Shown: positions 7,759-10,816 of the stretch, in pieces | Numbering within the stretch: position 1 is the first letter of the stretch | How the letters are laid out: each line of letters starts with the position of its first letter | NCBI GenBank assembly: GCA_937880075.1 | Contig: CALFLM010000087.1 | Span: forward strand, 1-10,816 | From: an uncultured Romboutsia sp. | Lineage (GTDB): Bacteria > Bacillota > Clostridia > Peptostreptococcales > Peptostreptococcaceae | Length of the DNA: 10,816 nt | Direction: 5' to 3' | Notes under the pieces: generated by a model | Seen by the model: the letters and a program-made list of their open reading frames with translations, nothing else | What the model was told of the DNA's origin: nothing | Database searches by the model: none | Translations under genes and position numbers: made by a program

Positions 7759-8553
7759 ATGAAAAGTAGAACTATTTTGAAGTATCAGTATGATGAGATT
7801 GGAACTTTCTTGTGTAACACGTATGTTGAGAAAAATCATTTGTTAGAAAAGAAAGCAGAAGCACAAAAGAAGATTACTGATTTAATGACTGATAATTTGC
7901 CAGATATTGTAAAGCAAGCATATAAACAATATCCAGATTATTTTGAATTGAAGAAACGAAACATTTATGATATTGCAAGATTTATTGATGCAAATACTTC
8001 GCAGTATGATCCAGAGCAACCAGGTGCATTGCGTAAAATAGAAAGTAAAAAGAAGAATTATAGCCCAGAATCTATTGAATTTGCTAACTATATTTATGAT
8101 TCATTAAACAATCTTGATCTTGTAAAGTATTCTGGTTCAAGTTACTTTGGATATAATAGTACTAGCAAATACGATATCATTAATTTTGACTTCATTGGTC
8201 TTGAAATAAGTAAGGGTTGTGATACCAGTGATAGCTGTTATTGCAATAGTCGTGATAATGTACATGTAATTGCAAAGTATGCATTAGATCATCCCGAAGT
8301 TAAAGAAATTTTCTTGAATTACTTTATTGAAGTAATGAAATATTTGAAGTTCAAAAAGGATATATCTTGTGCATTCTCTACTATCACTACTACTAATATG
8401 CTTAAGAATGAAATTCCTGAAGCTTATGATTTCTTCTACAAGAAATGGGGTAAGGAATATGAGAAGCAGGATAGTTATGAGAAGGATCGTAAGAAGGCAG
8501 AGAAGAAAGCACAGTGTGATAAAATCGAAGGTCTTCGTGCAGCTATTTCATAA
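7759..8553 (+). CDS. Hypothetical phage protein, 264 aa
   Basis: I do not recognise this protein with confidence. It is a soluble, lysine-rich 264-aa product with no signal or membrane segment. Residues 24-60 are helical and charged, leading to LPDIVKQAYKQYPDYF. Residues 120-165 look beta-rich and contain a small cysteine cluster, C154, C160 and C162 (CxxxxxCxC), with H169 nearby, which could bind metal but is not a known motif. The C-terminus has STITTTNMLKNEIPEAYDFF (207-226) followed by a highly charged helix (residues 228-257). The helical start, xLPxxV...yPxxf segment and TTxxLxxxxPEA segment recall phage nucleotide-modification-associated (Nmad5-like) proteins, but this is weak. It follows the YqeY-like gene after 8 bp. 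A 20-bp palindrome lies just downstream. Confidence 0.75.
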   Translation: MKSRTILKYQYDEIGTFLCNTYVEKNHLLEKKAEAQKKITDLMTDNLPDIVKQAYKQYPDYFELKKRNIYDIARFIDANTSQYDPEQPGALRKIESKKKNYSPESIEFANYIYDSLNNLDLVKYSGSSYFGYNSTSKYDIINFDFIGLEISKGCDTSDSCYCNSRDNVHVIAKYALDHPEVKEIFLNYFIEVMKYLKFKKDISCAFSTITTTNMLKNEIPEAYDFFYKKWGKEYEKQDSYEKDRKKAEKKAQCDKIEGLRAAIS

Positions 8554-8561
8554 TATAGTCT

Positions 8562-8583
8562 AAATTGGTTTAAACCAATTTTT
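8562..8583 (+). terminator. 20-bp perfect palindrome with T-run: possible weak terminator or operator
   Basis: AAATTGGTTT (8562-8571) is followed directly by its exact complement AAACCAATTT (8572-8581), and the T-run continues to 8583. As RNA this forms an 8-bp stem with a TTAA loop and a short U tail, weak in G+C. It fills the 34-bp gap between the 264-aa and 99-aa genes and ends 4 bp before the latter's ATG. It could attenuate transcription, protect the upstream mRNA's 3' end, control access to the 99-aa start, or bind a dimeric protein. Confidence 0.5.
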
Positions 8584-8587
8584 AAAT

Positions 8588-8887
8588 ATGAAAACACTCT
8601 CGAAATTATTAGAAGAAAAAATGATCCAGTCTAATCCAGACAAATTGGATATGGACTGGATCAATAATGACAAACCAGTTATTACAAAATCTGGTTATGA
8701 AGTAAAGATAGATTCAGTAGATTATAAAGAAATTCCAAACCAGTTACATGGTAAAGTATTCTTTTCAGAAGGACCTATTGATGGATGGGTATGGGATGAA
8801 ACTGGTAAATGCATTACTTGTAAAGACAAATATGGTAATGGATATAGACCTGGTGATGATGAAACGTTGTTGAAGAATAATGATTGA
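8588..8887 (+). CDS. Small hypothetical protein, 99 aa, beta-type core
   Basis: A 99-aa acidic protein ending in TGA, with a second in-frame TAA a few codons on. Residues 1-14 form an amphipathic MKTLSKLLEEKM helix, and residues 28-80 read as a small beta protein: KPVITKSGYEVKIDSV, then LHGKVFFSEGPIDGWVWDETGKC. The 'KPVxTkxGxxVxI' opening followed by a 'W.. tGkc' turn is a pattern I associate with small uncharacterised proteins in Bacteroidota and their phages. C78 and C81 (CITC) are the only cysteines. The start is preceded by TTTTTAAAT with the 20-bp palindrome immediately upstream. It is collinear with the exonuclease operon. No function can be given. Confidence 0.75.
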   Translation: MKTLSKLLEEKMIQSNPDKLDMDWINNDKPVITKSGYEVKIDSVDYKEIPNQLHGKVFFSEGPIDGWVWDETGKCITCKDKYGNGYRPGDDETLLKNND

Positions 8888-9028
8888 TTAATTTCTTAAA
8901 TAATTTAACAATCGTTAACATAACATTACTGAACTTTCAAATAAACAAATACTATATTATACATGTATGATGAATGAATATCATACATAACATAATAAAT
9001 TACTAACCTTTTAAATTAAATCTTTTTA
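8888..9028 (+). promoter_or_regulatory. Upstream region of the S1-like gene with inverted repeats
   Basis: This is the longest gap within the rightward block and probably holds a separate promoter or leader for the S1-like gene. It contains TTAAC-AATC-GTTAA (8905-8918) and a longer perfect inverted repeat, ATGTATGAT (8963-8971) and ATCATACAT (8980-8988), around an 8-base spacer. The start is preceded by TCTTTTTA, with no Shine-Dalgarno site. I found no convincing -33/-7 promoter match. Confidence 0.4.
8963..8988. repeat. 9-bp inverted repeat, operator-like
   Basis: ATGTATGAT and ATCATACAT are perfect complements separated by GAATGAAT. With 9-bp arms and centres about 17 bp apart, this has the geometry of a dimeric repressor site, or of a hairpin in the leader of the S1-like mRNA. 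There is no T-run after it, so it is not a normal terminator. Confidence 0.5.
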
Positions 9029-10117
9029 ATGAGTAAAGAAACAAAAACAAAAAATCTCATTGGCGCTCGAGTAGATGAGAATGACATTTTGAATTCAATG
9101 TTTACAAATGACAAGGATCGAATTAAGTTCAATTCACGAGCATTCGCAACAACGTCTATTGCTAAAGCATTTGCAAAGACTTACGGTATTGAATTGTCTG
9201 AAGATATAAAGAAAGATAAGGCAATGAATACTGTTACTAATATTGAAGTTGGCCAGCTTTACCTTGGTGAAGTTAAAGAGTTTGACAAGAATGTTTTGAC
9301 ATTCACCATTCCTGGCGTTAAGGAAGAACTTATTTGCAAGGAGAATTTCAATTCTTGTATTGATGCAATTCGTAACTACCTTATGACACACAATAATCAA
9401 TTGATGTTTGAGGTACGTGAGAAGAAAGACAACACTTACATTGTATCTGTTTCTAATGGTTATTTCCGTTATTGGATGCATCAAATCGAGAATGATATTC
9501 AGAAGGAAACACCTATTTCAGTTCATATTGATGAAGTGGTCAAAGGTGGATTTATTGCTCATGTCAATATTGATCCATTGGCCGAACTTACAGGTAAGGA
9601 ATATGTGAATTCAGTATTCATTCCTGGTTCACAGATTGTATTAAATATCGAGAAAGACTTTGATAAGTGGGTAAATCAGGATATTGATATTATTCCACAA
9701 AAGGTAGTTGACTTCAAACGTGATTATGCTACTGGATGTATTGAGAAGTCTATTGTTGGTTCACGTAAGCGATTGCTTCAACTTGATGGCTATCAGAATT
9801 TATATGATCTGTGGTTGAAGGAACGTCTTGCAAAGAAGAATGATAATGTTACTTATGAACGTCCTGTTTTGGATGGCCATGTTACAGGTATCATCAATTC
9901 AGCTAAGAAGCAAGGTGTATTCATTGAACTTGATGGTTTGAACATTACTGGTTTGATGCCAATTGATCCTAACAAGCTGCTTGATTATCATCCAGGTGAT
10001 CCTATTAATGTTAAGATTAAGGAGTTTGAAGTTCAAGATGGCAAAGATGCATTTAAGACTACACGAAAAGGTAGAGTAGTTATTTGCAATACACGTCCAG
10101 TATTTGAACTTGCTTAG
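9029..10117 (+). CDS. Ribosomal protein S1-like protein with three S1/OB-type repeats
   Basis: A 362-aa protein ending in TAG. After a basic N-terminus (1-70) there are three S1-like beta-barrel segments. Residues 73-142 (GQLYLGEVKEFDKNVLTFTI) and 160-250 (SVHIDEVVKGGFIAHV, SVFIPGSQ, QKVVDFKRD, GSRKRLLQ) are degenerate; residues 279-350 are the most canonical (LDGHVTGIINSAKKQGVFIEL, ITGLMPID, YHPGDPINVKIKEF). The succession of repeats, with SRKRLL after the second, resembles part of bacterial S1, which has up to six repeats and binds mRNA to the 30S subunit. It likely binds RNA. A role in translation initiation, antitermination or RNA protection is inferred. It has its own upstream region and a strong terminator, so it may be expressed separately. 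Arginine is CGN in 13 of 14 cases, unlike the structural genes. Confidence 0.8.
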   Translation: MSKETKTKNLIGARVDENDILNSMFTNDKDRIKFNSRAFATTSIAKAFAKTYGIELSEDIKKDKAMNTVTNIEVGQLYLGEVKEFDKNVLTFTIPGVKEELICKENFNSCIDAIRNYLMTHNNQLMFEVREKKDNTYIVSVSNGYFRYWMHQIENDIQKETPISVHIDEVVKGGFIAHVNIDPLAELTGKEYVNSVFIPGSQIVLNIEKDFDKWVNQDIDIIPQKVVDFKRDYATGCIEKSIVGSRKRLLQLDGYQNLYDLWLKERLAKKNDNVTYERPVLDGHVTGIINSAKKQGVFIELDGLNITGLMPIDPNKLLDYHPGDPINVKIKEFEVQDGKDAFKTTRKGRVVICNTRPVFELA

Positions 10118-10132
10118 AACTTGTTTAAATAG

Positions 10133-10167
10133 AAAATGGTGAAATTCTTAAGAATTTCACCATTTTT
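10133..10167. terminator. Bidirectional intrinsic terminator, 34-bp perfect palindrome
   Basis: AAAATGGTGAAATTCTT (10133-10149) is immediately followed by its exact complement (10150-10166) and one more T. As RNA it folds into a 15-bp stem with a TTAA loop and a U-run of five; the mirrored A-run provides four U's for leftward transcripts. It begins 15 bp after the S1-like gene's stop and lies 36 bp beyond the stop of the converging 76-aa gene, so it can stop transcription from both sides. Confidence 0.85.
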
Positions 10168-10203
10168 GCTTATGAATCTAACATGTAATTAAGATTAAAA
10201 TGA

Positions 10204-10434
10204 TTAAAATTTTCCATGTAATTCTTCATCCCAATTATTAATAAATGTGTTTAAATCTTTAAGTGTCATTTTAATATTAAAATCTTCATTTGAATTTGCA
10301 TATTTTAATAAATCATTTTTTGCTTTAGGATTATCATAAAAATATTCTGCCATAGCAAATATTACTTTCTGATCTAAATCATCCAATTCAAAATTTGCTT
10401 GTTCATTAATAAGGGTTTGTAATAAACTTTTCAT
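10204..10434 (-). CDS. Small hypothetical protein, 76 aa
   Basis: A 76-aa acidic, probably all-helical protein starting at the ATG at 10432-10434 and ending in TAA. The N-terminus MKSLLQTLINEQ is amphipathic and resembles that of the 99-aa protein on the other strand (MKTLSKLLEEKM). The rest (QKVIFAMAEYFYDNPKAKNDLLKY, FNIKMTLKDLNTFINNW) has no catalytic motif, cysteine, arginine or membrane segment. It is transcribed leftwards after the partial gene upstream, with a 43-bp A/T-rich gap, and faces the S1-like gene across a shared terminator. Function unknown. Confidence 0.7.
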   Translation of the reverse strand: MKSLLQTLINEQANFELDDLDQKVIFAMAEYFYDNPKAKNDLLKYANSNEDFNIKMTLKDLNTFINNWDEELHGKF

Positions 10435-10477
10435 ATATTTTATTTTTATTATTTTATTGTAACAGTTTTGATTAAAT

Positions 10478-10816
10478 TTATTTAGATGGTTTCAATGTGG
10501 CACTTGTTGGATTAAAATTAAAATTAATTGTACCAAATTTCTTATCCTTAATACTAAATTGTGCAGTAAAACCATATTTAGCTTCATCAAATTTAACAGA
10601 TATTGGTTGATTGAAATTTGATTGAATAATTGATGCTAAACCATCCTGATCATAATCTTTATGAGTTAATTTTTTAATAGTATTATTAAGTTCTACATCA
10701 TCCAATAAATCAGCACATCTTGGTGCTAAATCTCCATCTTTTACAAGATCATCACAATCTTCATCAAAATACCAATTGAAAAAATCTTTTACTGTAGATT
10801 TTACTATTTTTGATTC
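10478..10816 (-). CDS. Hypothetical protein, partial (5' end beyond window)
   Basis: The frame stays open from the TAA at 10478-10480 to the right edge, giving at least 112 residues; a TTG inside the frame at 10703-10705 could be mistaken for a start but 37 further codons precede it without a stop. The visible part begins ESKIVKSTVKDFFNWYFDED, is very acidic early on (DEDCDDLVKDGDL), and ends with beta-like segments (PISVKFDEAKYGFTAQFSI, then KFGTINFNFNPTSATLKPSK). I do not recognise it. It heads a short leftward pair with the 76-aa gene and is even more AT-rich than the S1-like gene. Confidence 0.65.
   Translation of the reverse strand, partial: ESKIVKSTVKDFFNWYFDEDCDDLVKDGDLAPRCADLLDDVELNNTIKKLTHKDYDQDGLASIIQSNFNQPISVKFDEAKYGFTAQFSIKDKKFGTINFNFNPTSATLKPSK

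Noticed and set aside
8369..8563. 64-aa frame overlapping the end of the 264-aa gene.
   Set aside because: Arginine/leucine-rich out-of-frame product with no leader; a shadow of the main frame.
9134..9484. 116-aa antisense frame opposite the S1-like gene.
   Set aside because: Low-complexity composition, no leader spacing, and the opposite strand carries a clear S1-like protein.
10118..10190. TAG stop of the S1-like gene as recoded glutamine, as in some large Bacteroidota phages, since the frame continues through a second TAG.
   Set aside because: The read-through would run across the 34-bp terminator palindrome, and the long genes in the window contain no in-frame TAG.

Overview
This is an AT-rich window (roughly 30% G+C by eye) that reads as part of a large tailed-phage genome, or a prophage, infecting a member of the Bacteroidota. 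The host inference rests on three things. None of the starts has a clear Shine-Dalgarno sequence; each is preceded by A/T-rich, TAAA-like sequence. Virion-type proteins lie beside a phage-style nuclease and S1-like gene block. The large structural proteins look like those I associate with big Bacteroidota phages (crAss-like or jumbo types), although I cannot tell which lineage from this window. The standard genetic code fits: TAA, TGA and TAG all appear as stops and none is needed as a sense codon.

Layout. Positions 1-6307 are a leftward structural block of three closely spaced genes. In transcription order they are a 630-aa virion protein with a C-terminal coiled coil, an 1145-aa multidomain tail/baseplate/appendage-like protein, and a tail-fibre-like protein that runs off the left edge. 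The fibre carries the familiar phage-fibre motif GGAPxxxDSLxEI. A ~214-bp divergent control region with several short inverted and direct repeats (6308-6521) separates this block from a rightward block. The rightward block encodes a DEDDh 3'-5' exonuclease with an ExoX-type C-terminal domain, a protein with a GatB/YqeY-like C-terminus, a 264-aa unknown, a 99-aa small unknown, and, after a 140-bp intergenic region, a 362-aa protein with three S1/OB-like repeats. A 34-bp perfect palindrome followed by T's closes the S1 gene. It lies between the S1 gene and two converging leftward small genes, the outer of which is cut by the right window edge.

How the genes fit together. The leftward genes build the virion tail or appendages. 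The rightward genes look like nucleic-acid metabolism and translation-related functions expressed from the other side of a divergent promoter. The S1-like protein and the YqeY-like protein together suggest interference with, or support of, host translation. That would suit a genome whose messages lack Shine-Dalgarno sites, but it is inference. Arginine codon choice changes sharply across the divergence point: nearly all AGA/AGG in the structural genes, almost all CGN in the S1 gene. No stretch over about 220 bp lacks a gene. I saw no tRNA, CRISPR array, insertion sequence or integrase.
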